From NCBI GenBank assembly GCA_001464475.1, contig LNDX01000007.1:1-64000 (forward strand): a stretch of DNA of 64,000 nucleotides. The letters are read 5' to 3'. The notes below the pieces were generated by a model. The model worked only from the letters and a program-made list of their open reading frames with translations. It was not told the DNA's origin and searched no databases. Position numbers and translations under genes: made by a program. This document shows, piece after piece, positions 16,477-25,458 of this stretch (positions within the stretch are counted from its first letter, which is position 1; every line of letters starts with the position of its first letter). The DNA is from Flavobacteriaceae bacterium Ga0077528 (lineage in GTDB: Bacteria > Bacteroidota > Bacteroidia > Flavobacteriales > Flavobacteriaceae).

Positions 16477-18405
16477 TTAAGCAGTAAATTCAGTGTTCTC
16501 TTCGCTGTCTATTTGATAAGGACGTTTGCCAAAAATAGTTTCCAAATCATCTTTGAAAATAACCTCTTTTTCAATCAAAATATCGGCAAGTTGCAACAAT
16601 TTATCTTTGTTTTCTTTAAGAATTTCAATCGCTCTTTGATACTGACCTTCAATAAGAAGTGAAATTTCTTTATCAATAGTAATTGCAGTATCTTCTGAGT
16701 AAGGTTTGCTAAAACTATATTCGCTTTGTCCTGAAGAATCGTAATAAGTGATATTACCTAGTTTTTCATTCAAACCATAAATAGTTACCATAGCACGAGC
16801 TTGTTTTGTAACTTTTTCTAAATCTGATAAAGCTCCAGTAGAAATAGTATCAAAGATTACTTTTTCTGCAGCACGACCACCCATAGTAGCACACATTTCG
16901 TCAAGCATTTGATCTGGACGCACAATAAGTCTTTCTTCAGGTAAATACCAAGCAGCACCTAAACTTTGACCTCTAGGAACAATAGTAACTTTAATAAGTG
17001 GCGCAGCATGTTCTAACATCCAACTTACGGTAGCATGACCAGCTTCGTGAACTGCAATAGCTCTCTTTTCTGCAGGTGTAACTATTTTGTTTTTCTTTTC
17101 CAATCCGCCAACAATTCTGTCAACTGCGTCTAGGAAATCTTGTTTGTCTACAGCTGTTTTGTTGTTACGAGCAGCAATTAAAGCCGCTTCGTTACAAACA
17201 TTTGCAATATCTGCACCAGAGAAACCTGGCGTTTGTTTTGCTAAAAAGTCAGTATCTAAACCTTCTACTTTTTTCAAAGGTGCTAAATGCACTTCGAAGA
17301 TTTCTTTACGTTCTCTAATGTCTGGTAAATCGACATAAATTTGTCTGTCAAAACGTCCAGCACGCATTAAAGCTTTGTCTAAAACATCAGCTCTATTCGT
17401 TGCAGCAAGAACAATAACGTGAGTGTTTGTTCCAAAACCATCCATTTCGGTTAGTAATTGGTTCAAAGTATTTTCACGCTCGTCGTTTCCGCCTGACATG
17501 TTATTTTTTCCTCTTGCACGACCAACAGCATCAATCTCATCAATAAAAATAATAGCTGGTGATTTTTCTTTTGCTTGTTTGAATAAATCTCTTACTCTCG
17601 AAGCTCCAACACCAACAAACATTTCAACAAAATCTGAACCTGAAAGTGAGAAGAAAGGAACTTTTGCTTCACCAGCAACGGCTTTTGCAAGTAATGTTTT
17701 TCCTGTTCCTGGAGGTCCAACTAAAAGAGCTCCTTTTGGAATTTTTCCACCTAAAACAGTATATTTTTCTGGGTTTTTAAGAAATTCTACAATTTCTTGC
17801 ACTTCTTCTTTAGCACCTTCTAATCCGGCAACGTCTTTGAAAGTGGTTTTTACTTCAGATTTTTCATCAAAAAGCTTAGCTCTAGATTTTCCAATATTGA
17901 AGATTTGACCTCCGCCACCTCCAGCGCCACCGCCAGACATTCTTCTCATGAAATATAACCAAACCCCAATAAGAATAATCATTGGCAATAAACCAACTAA
18001 GAATTCTGTCCAATCGCTTTTAGTTTGAAAATCGAAATCTTTGATTTTTTTCTGAGCTCTAGCATCAACTAATTTCTTTTGAAAAAGCTCGTCATTTCCA
18101 GGATCAAAAATGTAATGTGGTCCTTTATTTGGATTACCAAAAACATCTTTGGCTATTTTTTCATTAGCTTTCGCTTTCAAGGCATTAGCCGTTAGATAAG
18201 CTTCTGCTTGATTTTTATTGTAAATAATTACTTTTTCAATCTGACCGCTATTCAAAAGTTCATCAAATTTTGATGAAGAAATTTTTGAAGGATCTTGCAT
18301 TGTAGAACCATTTAATATGTTCAATATAACAAACATAAGAATTATAGCTCCTGTAATCCACCATGGACTAAATTTTAAACCGCTTGGCTTTTTGTTCTCT
18401 GACAT
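16477..18405 (-). CDS. ftsH: ATP-dependent zinc metalloprotease FtsH
   Basis: 642 residues, the usual length. Two membrane helices (~14-32, ~135-153) bracket a periplasmic domain. The AAA module has Walker A GPPGTGKT (230-237), Walker B IIFIDE (285-290), the second region of homology MRAGRFDR, and the zinc site HEAGH (453-457). It degrades misfolded or unneeded membrane and cytosolic proteins. It is 14 bp downstream of rsfS, so the two are co-transcribed. A glycine-rich linker ([10 protein letters not shown]) lies after TM2. Confidence 0.98.
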   Translation of the reverse strand: MSENKKPSGLKFSPWWITGAIILMFVILNILNGSTMQDPSKISSSKFDELLNSGQIEKVIIYNKNQAEAYLTANALKAKANEKIAKDVFGNPNKGPHYIFDPGNDELFQKKLVDARAQKKIKDFDFQTKSDWTEFLVGLLPMIILIGVWLYFMRRMSGGGAGGGGGQIFNIGKSRAKLFDEKSEVKTTFKDVAGLEGAKEEVQEIVEFLKNPEKYTVLGGKIPKGALLVGPPGTGKTLLAKAVAGEAKVPFFSLSGSDFVEMFVGVGASRVRDLFKQAKEKSPAIIFIDEIDAVGRARGKNNMSGGNDERENTLNQLLTEMDGFGTNTHVIVLAATNRADVLDKALMRAGRFDRQIYVDLPDIRERKEIFEVHLAPLKKVEGLDTDFLAKQTPGFSGADIANVCNEAALIAARNNKTAVDKQDFLDAVDRIVGGLEKKNKIVTPAEKRAIAVHEAGHATVSWMLEHAAPLIKVTIVPRGQSLGAAWYLPEERLIVRPDQMLDEMCATMGGRAAEKVIFDTISTGALSDLEKVTKQARAMVTIYGLNEKLGNITYYDSSGQSEYSFSKPYSEDTAITIDKEISLLIEGQYQRAIEILKENKDKLLQLADILIEKEVIFKDDLETIFGKRPYQIDSEENTEFTA

Positions 18406-18419
18406 TATTTATAGTGCTT

Positions 18420-18791
18420 TTAGTATTTGTTTTCTAAAGTAGTGATTTTGGCATCGCCCCAAAGACCTTCAATATTATAATATTCACGAATTTCTTTTTG
18501 AAATACGTGTACTACAATACTAACATAATCCATTAAAACCCATTCTGCATTGTCTGTTCCTTCTACATGCCAAGGTTTGTCTTTTATTTCTTTGGAAACA
18601 ACTTTTTGAACAGAGTTAACAATAGCGTTAACTTGTGTATTTGATGAACCGTTGCAAATAACAAAATAATCGCAAACAGCGGTATCTATTTCTCTTAAAT
18701 CAAGGATTTCAATATCATTTCCTTTTACTTCTTCTATTCCTTTAATGATGTTTGTTAATAAAACATCGGTACTAATTGTCTTTTTTGCCAT
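18420..18791 (-). CDS. rsfS: Ribosome silencing factor
   Basis: 123 residues, the RsfS/Iojap fold. Seen: DIEILDLREIDTAVCDYFVICNGSSNTQVNAI, PWHVEGTDNAEWVLMDYVSIVVHVFQ and the C-terminal YYNIEGLWGDAK. It binds ribosomal protein L14 and blocks subunit joining under poor nutrition. First gene of rsfS-ftsH, with a TACCTTTG promoter box upstream. Confidence 0.95.
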   Translation of the reverse strand: MAKKTISTDVLLTNIIKGIEEVKGNDIEILDLREIDTAVCDYFVICNGSSNTQVNAIVNSVQKVVSKEIKDKPWHVEGTDNAEWVLMDYVSIVVHVFQKEIREYYNIEGLWGDAKITTLENKY

Positions 18792-18810
18792 CTAAATTTT
18801 ATATAATTTG

Positions 18811-18818
18811 CAAAGGTA
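18811..18818 (-). promoter_or_regulatory. Candidate -7 box (TACCTTTG) of rsfS-ftsH
   Basis: Perfect TAnnTTTG match on the minus strand, with 19 nt between it and the rsfS ATG, the usual distance for a short leader. Confidence 0.6.
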
Positions 18819-18884
18819 TCAAAATTTGTGATTATTTTTGATGCTTAACATAAGTTTAAACTCTGTTTTATCAAAATAATTCCT

Positions 18885-19616
18885 ATGAACTTAATCAAAC
18901 TCGATGCCATACATTCTACAAACGATTTTTTGAAAGAAATGTCAAGAAGTCAAATCGTAGAAAACTTTACCGTTGTAACTGCCAAGAATCAAACAAAAGG
19001 TAAAGGTCAAATGGGCGCTACATGGGAAACAGAAAGTGGTAAAAACTTAATTATGAGTATCTTGGTTAAAGAAGTGTTGAAAGATATTGATGAAATATTT
19101 CATTTGAATGTTGCTGTTGCACTCTCAGTAATTAAAGCTTTAGAACCTTTAAACTTGCCCAAACTTTCTATTAAATGGCCAAACGACATTATGGCAGAAA
19201 ACAAAAAAATAGGTGGCATTTTAATTGAAAACAGCTTCAAATCTGACAACAAAATAGAATCTATAATTGGAATCGGATTAAATGTCAATCAAATCAACTT
19301 TGATAATTTGCCAAAAGCGTCTTCATTGTGCTTACTAAAAGAGAAAGAATTTGATTTAAATGAGGTTTTAGAAAAATTATTTTTTCAAATAAAAAAACAT
19401 TGCAGTTTGTTGCTTTCCAATCAACATGATTTTCTGTGGAATGAGTATCACAAAAATCTTTTCAAATTAAACACGCCCATTGCTTTTTCAGACAATGAAA
19501 ATAATCAATTTATGGGAATCATTCAAGGCGTAAATTATGAAGGTAGGTTAGAAGTACTTCTTAACGACGACTCTATAAAAACTTTTGGTGTAAAAGAAAT
19601 TCAAATGCTTTTTTAA
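18885..19616 (+). CDS. birA: Biotin--[acetyl-CoA-carboxylase] ligase
   Basis: 243 residues, catalytic and C-terminal domains only; the N-terminal DNA-binding domain of the E. coli repressor form is absent. Seen: HSTNDFLKE, the biotinyl-AMP loop region KGKGQMGATWETESGKNLIMS (a GRGRRGR-type loop), KWPNDIM and GGILIE. It attaches biotin to the carboxylase carrier protein. Divergent from rsfS with about 90 bp between starts. Since the helix-turn-helix is missing, it should not regulate transcription. Confidence 0.95.
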   Translation: MNLIKLDAIHSTNDFLKEMSRSQIVENFTVVTAKNQTKGKGQMGATWETESGKNLIMSILVKEVLKDIDEIFHLNVAVALSVIKALEPLNLPKLSIKWPNDIMAENKKIGGILIENSFKSDNKIESIIGIGLNVNQINFDNLPKASSLCLLKEKEFDLNEVLEKLFFQIKKHCSLLLSNQHDFLWNEYHKNLFKLNTPIAFSDNENNQFMGIIQGVNYEGRLEVLLNDDSIKTFGVKEIQMLF

Positions 19617-19643
19617 TTAAAAAATCGACTTCTCAAAAATGTC

Positions 19644-19672
19644 AATAACATGATTTATATCATTTAGTTATT
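19644..19672. promoter_or_regulatory. Nested palindrome with CRP/FNR-type core upstream of the EF-G paralogue
   Basis: AATAAC..GTTATT (19644-19649/19667-19672) encloses ATGAT..ATCAT (19650-19654/19659-19663). The centre reads TGA-N6-TCA, the usual half-site layout of CRP/FNR-family operators. It lies about 65 bp before the start of the EF-G-like gene. Confidence 0.45.
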
Positions 19673-19674
19673 CC

Positions 19675-19701
19675 TATACTATTCCGAAATTTGGTAGTAT
19701 A
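19675..19701. promoter_or_regulatory. Inverted repeat TATACTA/TAGTATA in the EF-G paralogue upstream region
   Basis: A 7-bp inverted repeat (19675-19681 / 19695-19701) with a 13-nt spacer, immediately after the CRP/FNR-like palindrome. It could be a second operator or a leader hairpin; no function is proven. Confidence 0.3.
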
Positions 19702-19728
19702 ATTAATTTATAACTAAACCGAGTAATT

Positions 19729-21858
19729 ATGGCAAATTTTGATATTAAACACATAAAAAATGTTGTTTTAGTTGGACACACGGGTAGTGGTAAAACGACT
19801 TTGGTAGAATCAATGCTTTTTGAAGCTGGATTAATCAATCGTCGTGGAACCATTCTTGATAAAAATACCGTTTCAGATTATACTGAAATTGAACACGAAA
19901 AAGGAAAAACATTCTTTTCAAAATTAGTAAACACCAAATGGAAAGGATATAAAATCAATCTTTTAGATACGCCTGGATATGACGATTTTGCAGGCGAAAT
20001 AATAGGAGCAATGCGAGTTGCCGATTGTGGATTGATGTTATTAAATTCGGCAATGGGCGTTGAAGTTGGAACCGATATTATTTGGGATTATACTAATGAT
20101 TATAAACTTCCAATGCTTTTGGCAGTAAATCATTTAGATAACGAAAAATCAGATTACGATAGAACTGTAAATGAAGCTAAAGCTCACTTTGGAAATAATG
20201 TAGTTGTGGTTCAATATCCAATGAATCAAGGTGAAAAATTTGATGCTATCGTTGATGTTTTAAACATGGTTTTATACAAATATCCGCAAGATGGAGGAAA
20301 ACCTGAAAAGCTTCCTATTCCTGATTCTGAAAAAGAAAAAGCCAACCAATTGCATCAAGAATTAATTGAAACAATTGCAGGAAATGACGAAACATTGATG
20401 GAACGTTATTTTGAAAAAGGCGAATTAGATGAAGATGAAATGAAATTAGGACTACATCATTCGTTAATAAAACATGAAATTTTTCCAATTTTCTGTGTTT
20501 CTGCCAAAAAGAATATGGGAAGTGGAAGAATTATGGGATTCATTGACAACGTTTGTCCATCGGCTTACGAAATGCCTAAACAAAAAACAGTCGATGGCAA
20601 AGAAATTACTTGCGATGAAAACGAATCAACCTCAATTTTTGTTTATAAAACGTTATCAGAACCTCATGTGGGTGATTTGAGTTTCTTTAAAGTACTTTCT
20701 GGAAAAATTAAAGTTGGTGATGAATTAACCAATGAAAATACAGACCAAATTGAGAGAATCAATCAACTTTATGAAGTAGAAGGAAGTAAAAGAACGCCTG
20801 TTCAAGAATTGGTTGCTGGAGACATTGGCGCTACTTTAAAACTAAAAAATACGCATACCAATAATACACTTCACGAAAAAGGAAAACACATTGAAATTGT
20901 TCCGATTCAGTTTCCAAATCCAACGCTAACTATTGCTGTTGAAGGCACTAAAAAAGGTGAAGAAGAAAAATTGTCGATGGCATTACATCAATTAGTAGAA
21001 GAAGATCCAACGATAAAAGTTGAAGTTTCTCCAGAGCTAAAACAAACCTTATTGCACTGTCATGGTGAGTTGCATTTGGCAATCATCAAGTGGAAATTGG
21101 AAAATACCTACAAACTTTCGGTTGATTTTAAAACTCCAAAAATACCTTATAGAGAAACCATTCGTAAAAGTGCGGATACGGTTTACAGACACAAAAAACA
21201 ATCTGGAGGAAACGGACAATTTGCTGAAGTTTCCATGAAAATTGAACCTTGGTATGAAGGAATTGAAGAGCCAACAGGTTACAATATTCGTGGAAAAGAA
21301 GAACACGATTTGCCTTGGGGTGGAAAATTAGTATATTATAATTGTGTCGTTGGTGGTGCCATTGACACTCGTTTTCATCCATCCATTATGAAAGGAATTA
21401 TGGAGAAAATGCATGAAGGACCGCTTACAGGTTCTTATGTTCGTGATGTGCGAGTTATTGTTTATGATGGAAAAATGCACACTGTAGATAGCAATGATTT
21501 ATCTTTCAAATTGGCTGGAATGATGGCATTTAAAGAAAATTTCCACAATGCAGATCCACAATTATTAGAACCATTTTATTATGTTGAGATTCATGCTCCT
21601 GAAGAAGTTACAGGTTCTATAATGAGTACTATTCAATCGCACAGAGCTGTTGTTGAAGGAATGGATGCAGAAGGACAATTCTCAATTATAAAAGCCCAAA
21701 TTCCTTATGCAGAAATGCACGAATTTAGTAACGATTTACGTTCGCTAACACAAGGAAGAGCAAGATTTAATATGAAATTTGATCATTATGAAGCTGTGCC
21801 ATTTGATTTACAAAGAACATTGATTTCAGAATTTAGTAATCAAGAAGAATTAGTTTAG
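19729..21858 (+). CDS. Elongation factor G-like GTPase (EF-G2 type paralogue)
   Basis: 709 residues with the full EF-G domain set. G1 is GHTGSGKTT, G3 is DTPGYDDF (canonical EF-G has DTPGHVDF), and the G4 position reads NHLD instead of NKxD, so the guanine-contact lysine is replaced. Domain II (LSGKIKVGDEL), domain III, domain IV (KKQSGGNGQFAEV, HPSIMKGIMEKM) and domain V (GSIMSTIQSHRAVVEGMD) follow. This is the divergent paralogue, not the fusA of the str operon. Its role may be ribosome recycling or stress translation; this is inference. The upstream palindrome suggests redox- or stress-linked control. Confidence 0.9.
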   Translation: MANFDIKHIKNVVLVGHTGSGKTTLVESMLFEAGLINRRGTILDKNTVSDYTEIEHEKGKTFFSKLVNTKWKGYKINLLDTPGYDDFAGEIIGAMRVADCGLMLLNSAMGVEVGTDIIWDYTNDYKLPMLLAVNHLDNEKSDYDRTVNEAKAHFGNNVVVVQYPMNQGEKFDAIVDVLNMVLYKYPQDGGKPEKLPIPDSEKEKANQLHQELIETIAGNDETLMERYFEKGELDEDEMKLGLHHSLIKHEIFPIFCVSAKKNMGSGRIMGFIDNVCPSAYEMPKQKTVDGKEITCDENESTSIFVYKTLSEPHVGDLSFFKVLSGKIKVGDELTNENTDQIERINQLYEVEGSKRTPVQELVAGDIGATLKLKNTHTNNTLHEKGKHIEIVPIQFPNPTLTIAVEGTKKGEEEKLSMALHQLVEEDPTIKVEVSPELKQTLLHCHGELHLAIIKWKLENTYKLSVDFKTPKIPYRETIRKSADTVYRHKKQSGGNGQFAEVSMKIEPWYEGIEEPTGYNIRGKEEHDLPWGGKLVYYNCVVGGAIDTRFHPSIMKGIMEKMHEGPLTGSYVRDVRVIVYDGKMHTVDSNDLSFKLAGMMAFKENFHNADPQLLEPFYYVEIHAPEEVTGSIMSTIQSHRAVVEGMDAEGQFSIIKAQIPYAEMHEFSNDLRSLTQGRARFNMKFDHYEAVPFDLQRTLISEFSNQEELV

Positions 21859-21883
21859 TTTTAAAATAGATTCTTTAAAAATG

Positions 21884-21917
21884 AAAAACCTCGTAACGAA
21901 TTAGATACGAGGTTTTT
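21884..21917. terminator. Bidirectional intrinsic terminator
   Basis: AAAAACCTCGTA / TACGAGGTTTTT, a 12-bp perfect stem with a 10-nt loop, A-rich on one side and T-rich on the other. It serves the EF-G paralogue and the converging pyrE operon. Confidence 0.9.
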
Positions 21918-21946
21918 CTATTTTGTATTCCGTTGGAATCTATTCT

Positions 21947-22339
21947 TTACAACTTGTGCATATTTTCAGCCAAAGTCTCAATAAATTTTGAAATCGGACC
22001 TTTAATCATCATTGCCATCATTGGGTTGAAATCACCTTCAAAATCTAATTTTACTTCACTAGAATTTTCAGAAATAGCATCAATACTCGCTACTAATGTA
22101 AATGGAAGTTTGTCACTTGCCGCAGCAAGATTCACTTTTGAATGTGGAACGCCTTCTTTCAAACGTAATTTGATTTCTGGCATACCTTTCAAACCAAAGT
22201 TGAAAATATCATCACCAAGAACTTCAAATTTAGCAATGTTCTCAGGCATTAATTTTTCAAAATTTTTCACATCAGACAATTGAGTGTATAAATACTCAGC
22301 CGATTTTTCTACAGTAACTTTTGGACTTTCTAAGTTCAT
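21947..22339 (-). CDS. SRPBCC family protein
   Basis: 130 residues. The pattern ESPKVTVEKSAEYLYTQLSDVKNFEKLMPENI, then alternating beta strands and a long C-terminal helix (PISKFIETLAENMHKL), fits the START/SRPBCC helix-grip fold that binds lipids or other hydrophobic ligands. Specific ligand unknown. Third gene of pyrE-lipoprotein-SRPBCC, 9 bp after the lipoprotein gene. Confidence 0.8.
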   Translation of the reverse strand: MNLESPKVTVEKSAEYLYTQLSDVKNFEKLMPENIAKFEVLGDDIFNFGLKGMPEIKLRLKEGVPHSKVNLAAASDKLPFTLVASIDAISENSSEVKLDFEGDFNPMMAMMIKGPISKFIETLAENMHKL

Positions 22340-22348
22340 TATATATTT

Positions 22349-22672
22349 TTATTTAATAGTATCTTTTGATTTTATAGCGGTTCCTTCAACAATATATTCA
22401 GTGTAAAATAAATGCATTTTAATTTTAATGGTACCATTTATTAGAATGTCATATCCTTCACCAGCGGACTTTAGAGCATTTTCAATTGCTTCGTCTATAG
22501 CTTCTTTTTTACTTTTTAAAAACACTTTTGCACTTCCACTAACTCTTACACCAACTTGATTAGTAATTGTTGTTTCTCTATTACTAAGAGTGGTAAAATT
22601 AACTAAACTAGTTGAACAACTTGTAAGTAAAAGTGATAATAAGGCAATTAAAATAGTTTTTTTAAAAATCAT
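22349..22672 (-). CDS. Small lipoprotein, function unknown
   Basis: About 107 residues. Lipoprotein signal (MIFKKTILIALLSLLLTSCSTS) with lipobox LTSC. The mature part has a segment with Gly-Ser-Ala and an AIDEAIENALKSAGEGYDILINGTI helix-strand unit. I do not recognise a family. The ATG at 22672 gives a normal signal; a GTG at 22690 would overlap pyrE. Lies between pyrE and the SRPBCC gene. Confidence 0.75.
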   Translation of the reverse strand: MIFKKTILIALLSLLLTSCSTSLVNFTTLSNRETTITNQVGVRVSGSAKVFLKSKKEAIDEAIENALKSAGEGYDILINGTIKIKMHLFYTEYIVEGTAIKSKDTIK

Positions 22673-22682
22673 TTTTACATTG

Positions 22683-23324
22683 TTAAACACTCCAAGTAGA
22701 TGGACTTTTACGCCATTCTTGTAATGTTTTTTGTTCTTCTTCTGTAATGTATTGTTTTTCTACTGCAAGTTCTAAAAGATGTTCGTAATTGCTTAATGTA
22801 TTCAAATTTACATTCGCATTTTTGAAGTTTTCTTCCGCAACATCGAATCCGTAAGAGAAAATAGCTAACATTCCTTTTACATTTGCTCCGGCTTCTTTTA
22901 AAGCTTCAACAGCAAGTAAACTACTATTTCCTGTCGAAATCAAATCTTCAACTACAACAACATTCTGACCTTTTTGTAAAAAACCTTCCACTTGATTTTG
23001 TCTTCCATGCTTTTTTGGCTCTGGTCTAACGTACACAAATGGCAGTCCTAATTCTTCTGCAACAAGTATGCCAATGCCAATTGCGCCGGTTGCAACACCT
23101 GCAATGACATCTGGTTTACCATAAATTTCTTCAATTTGCTTAGAAAATTCGTCGCGAATGTAATTTCTAATCGCTGGAAATGAAAGCGTTAGACGATTGT
23201 CGCAATAAATAGGTGAGTTCCAACCCGAAGCCCACTTAAAAGGATTTGACGGATTCAATTTAATTGCATTTATTTGTAAAAGCAATTCGGCTGTTTTTTC
23301 GGCTGTTTCTTTATTAAAAATCAT
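22683..23324 (-). CDS. pyrE: Orotate phosphoribosyltransferase
   Basis: 213 residues. PRPP-binding motif VVVVEDLISTGNSSL near residues 120-135, with FKWASGWNSPIYCDNR and AGVATGAIGIG. It joins orotate to PRPP in pyrimidine synthesis, giving orotidine monophosphate. The ATG lies only 7 bp from the divergent Nudix ATG, and a -7 box sits 4 nt before its own ATG, so the message may be leaderless. First gene of a three-gene operon. Confidence 0.97.
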   Translation of the reverse strand: MIFNKETAEKTAELLLQINAIKLNPSNPFKWASGWNSPIYCDNRLTLSFPAIRNYIRDEFSKQIEEIYGKPDVIAGVATGAIGIGILVAEELGLPFVYVRPEPKKHGRQNQVEGFLQKGQNVVVVEDLISTGNSSLLAVEALKEAGANVKGMLAIFSYGFDVAEENFKNANVNLNTLSNYEHLLELAVEKQYITEEEQKTLQEWRKSPSTWSV

Positions 23325-23328
23325 ACTG

Positions 23329-23336
23329 CAAATGTA
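23329..23336 (-). promoter_or_regulatory. pyrE: -7 box (TACATTTG) of pyrE overlapping the Nudix start codon
   Basis: Perfect TAnnTTTG on the minus strand ending 4 nt before the pyrE ATG (TACATTTG-CAGT-ATG). The same bases contain the ATG of the divergent Nudix gene. Confidence 0.65.
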
Positions 23337-23943
23337 TAAAGTTTTTGTGAACGATAAACCACTTTTTTTGACAAATGAAGTCGCAAAGGAAACCGACTTT
23401 CAATTGTTTTTACTTGAAAGTGTTGACATTGAACAGCTTATTGTAAAGATGTTCAACAATAAGATTAATAAAGCTTATTTGTATTATCCAGACGAAAAGG
23501 AAATTCTGAAAAAAGTAAAGGAAAAAATCCCTGTAAAAAAAGCTGGTGGCGGATTGGTTTACAACAAAAATGGTGAAGTTTTATTCATTTTTAGAAACGG
23601 AAAATGGGATTTGCCAAAAGGCGGTTGCGATAAAGGTGAAGAAATTGAAGCTTGTTCTGTAAGAGAAGTGGAAGAAGAAACTGGCGTTCAAGGTTTGAAA
23701 ATCACTAAAAAACTTCAAAAAACGTATCATGTTTTCAAACGTAATGGTGAATATAGATTAAAAATCACGCATTGGTTTGAAATGAAAACCAATTTCGAAG
23801 ACAAATTAACACCTCAAAAAGAAGAAGGCATTAAAAAAGCCGTTTGGTTAAAACCTGAAGATGTTCAAGAGGCTTTGAAAAACTCGTACGAAAATATCAA
23901 ATTGTTGTTTCAAGAAGAAAATGAAAATAGTATCAAAATCTGA
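23332..23943 (+). CDS. Nudix hydrolase
   Basis: 203 residues. A ~70-residue N-terminal extension (MYKVFVNDKPLFLTNE...) precedes the Nudix domain. The Nudix box runs from G97 to V119: G-x5-E (E103)-x7-REVEEETGV. Members hydrolyse nucleoside diphosphates linked to another group; the substrate is not evident. Starts 7 bp from divergent pyrE and overlaps the following acetyltransferase gene by 23 bp. Confidence 0.92.
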   Translation: MYKVFVNDKPLFLTNEVAKETDFQLFLLESVDIEQLIVKMFNNKINKAYLYYPDEKEILKKVKEKIPVKKAGGGLVYNKNGEVLFIFRNGKWDLPKGGCDKGEEIEACSVREVEEETGVQGLKITKKLQKTYHVFKRNGEYRLKITHWFEMKTNFEDKLTPQKEEGIKKAVWLKPEDVQEALKNSYENIKLLFQEENENSIKI

Positions 23944-24382
23944 TGTATCAATTGAAGAAAAGGAAATCATCTTCCAACTTTGGAATGAAGAATATCCTGA
24001 GCGAATTTCGTATAATTCTATTGAAGATTTAGAAACTTATCTTAACAATTTAGCTGATGTAAATCATTATTTACTTTATAACGATTCCAATGAAATTAAA
24101 GGTTGGGCGATAACATTTATAAGAGAAAACGAAAAATGGTTTGCTATCATCATCAATTCAAAAATTAAAAATCAAGGTTTCGGAACGCAATTATTAAATC
24201 ATTTGAAATCTATTGAAAATAAGCTTTCAGGTTGGGTTATTGATCATGATAATGACCTGAAATCTGATGGAACTACATACATTTCACCATTACACTTTTA
24301 CCTCAAAAATGGTTTTTCAATTTGTGAAGGAATTCGAATCGAAACGGATAAAATTTCTGCTGTTAAGATTGTTTCAAAATAA
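23921..24382 (+). CDS. GNAT family N-acetyltransferase
   Basis: 153 residues. A GNAT-like core: strand IKGWAITFIRENEKWFAIIINSKIKNQGFGTQLLNHLKS carries the Q/RxxGxG/A-type acetyl-CoA loop as NQGFGTQ. The later part (LHFYLKNGFSICEG) matches the family's C-terminal FYxxxGF. Substrate unknown. Its start lies inside the end of the Nudix gene, so the two are coupled. It converges on a membrane protein gene with 25 bp between them and no clear terminator. Confidence 0.8.
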   Translation: MKIVSKSDVSIEEKEIIFQLWNEEYPERISYNSIEDLETYLNNLADVNHYLLYNDSNEIKGWAITFIRENEKWFAIIINSKIKNQGFGTQLLNHLKSIENKLSGWVIDHDNDLKSDGTTYISPLHFYLKNGFSICEGIRIETDKISAVKIVSK

Positions 24383-24407
24383 ATTGTAAATTAATTACAT
24401 CAAAACA

Positions 24408-25424
24408 TTAATACCATTCTTTCAACTCTTTGTCAAATTCTTTTTTGTTGTGATTTAAATATTCAAGCTCTAATACATATTCTTGTCCATCACAATTGTA
24501 TTCAATTTTATTTACAATGTAACTTTGTAGCAAGTTAAAATCTTGTTTCTCAATGATACTCTTAATTTCATTTGGATATTTACCAAATTTGCTTTTGTGA
24601 ACTTCAATTTCATTGGTGATTTTTATTCCAATTTTATTTGATGTAGCATCATAAATTTCAAATACAAGCAATAATACAATCATATTAATAAAACATAGAA
24701 ACGTCATTATTTTAGACCATTTGTATAGTAAAGATTTATTATTTGTGCCGCTGTACCATTTTGCAATCAAAGCAGAACATCCCATTATTACGATTATAGT
24801 CATAAAAGCAATGAAATTACTCAATGATGCAACTAATAAAATGATTAGTATAAATAAGTATAGAAGATAATTATTAAAGCCAATTATTGTATTTAATTTT
24901 TGATTTGATAAAAATATTCTAATGTGATTGGATCTTTCATTTTTTTCGGAATGAATTAATTTATTTATCAATTCTGAAAGTTTTATTTCGTCAACTTTTA
25001 TTTGGCTTAAATTTAAATTTAATTTCTGTGCACCAATTATTTCATTTAATTTTTCTACCCATTTATATTGTTTGGTTTCACTATCAAAAGCTTCGTTTAC
25101 TATTATTGAAATGAATTTTTGGTCATAAATATCTAATGGATAAGCTTCAATGATATAGTCCCATTCTATCAGCTCTTGTTTTAGTTTTTTATCGAAGATT
25201 CCATTTTCATTAATAATTATTTGTACTCTTTTATCAAAGAGTGTAAATATTCCAATTGGAATTCCTAAACCAAAAAACAATGTAGTGAACCAACCCATAT
25301 AATAATCAAAAGTGCCATTTTGTTCTCTTAAAATCACCCAAATACCAATTATTACAAAAGGCAATGAAAGAGCAATTATTTTAAACCCTTTTCCGCTTGA
25401 TTTGTATAATTTTATTTCAGCCAT
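24408..25424 (-). CDS. Membrane protein of unknown function
   Basis: 338 residues. Two N-terminal membrane helices (~14-30, ~37-60) precede a cytosolic PH-like stretch (VQIIINENGIFDKKLKQELIEWDYI), then a central charged region, then three further helices (~185-260). The tail (KSKFGKYPNEI ... QEYVLELEYLN) resembles a small soluble domain. No family is recognised with confidence. The gene is 34 bp downstream of the M14 peptidase gene and may be co-transcribed. Confidence 0.6.
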   Translation of the reverse strand: MAEIKLYKSSGKGFKIIALSLPFVIIGIWVILREQNGTFDYYMGWFTTLFFGLGIPIGIFTLFDKRVQIIINENGIFDKKLKQELIEWDYIIEAYPLDIYDQKFISIIVNEAFDSETKQYKWVEKLNEIIGAQKLNLNLSQIKVDEIKLSELINKLIHSEKNERSNHIRIFLSNQKLNTIIGFNNYLLYLFILIILLVASLSNFIAFMTIIVIMGCSALIAKWYSGTNNKSLLYKWSKIMTFLCFINMIVLLLVFEIYDATSNKIGIKITNEIEVHKSKFGKYPNEIKSIIEKQDFNLLQSYIVNKIEYNCDGQEYVLELEYLNHNKKEFDKELKEWY

Positions 25425-25458
25425 TATTTTTTATAAATGTAAATAAATGAAGATATAA

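Noticed and set aside
22349-22690. GTG start for the small lipoprotein overlapping pyrE
   Set aside because: ATG at 22672 gives a compact lipoprotein signal; the overlap is possible but adds nothing.
23332-23340. Possible downstream start for the Nudix gene to relieve the 7-bp gap
   Set aside because: The N-terminal residues look like a normal part of the protein and no better in-frame ATG precedes the Nudix core, so the ATG at 23332 is kept.
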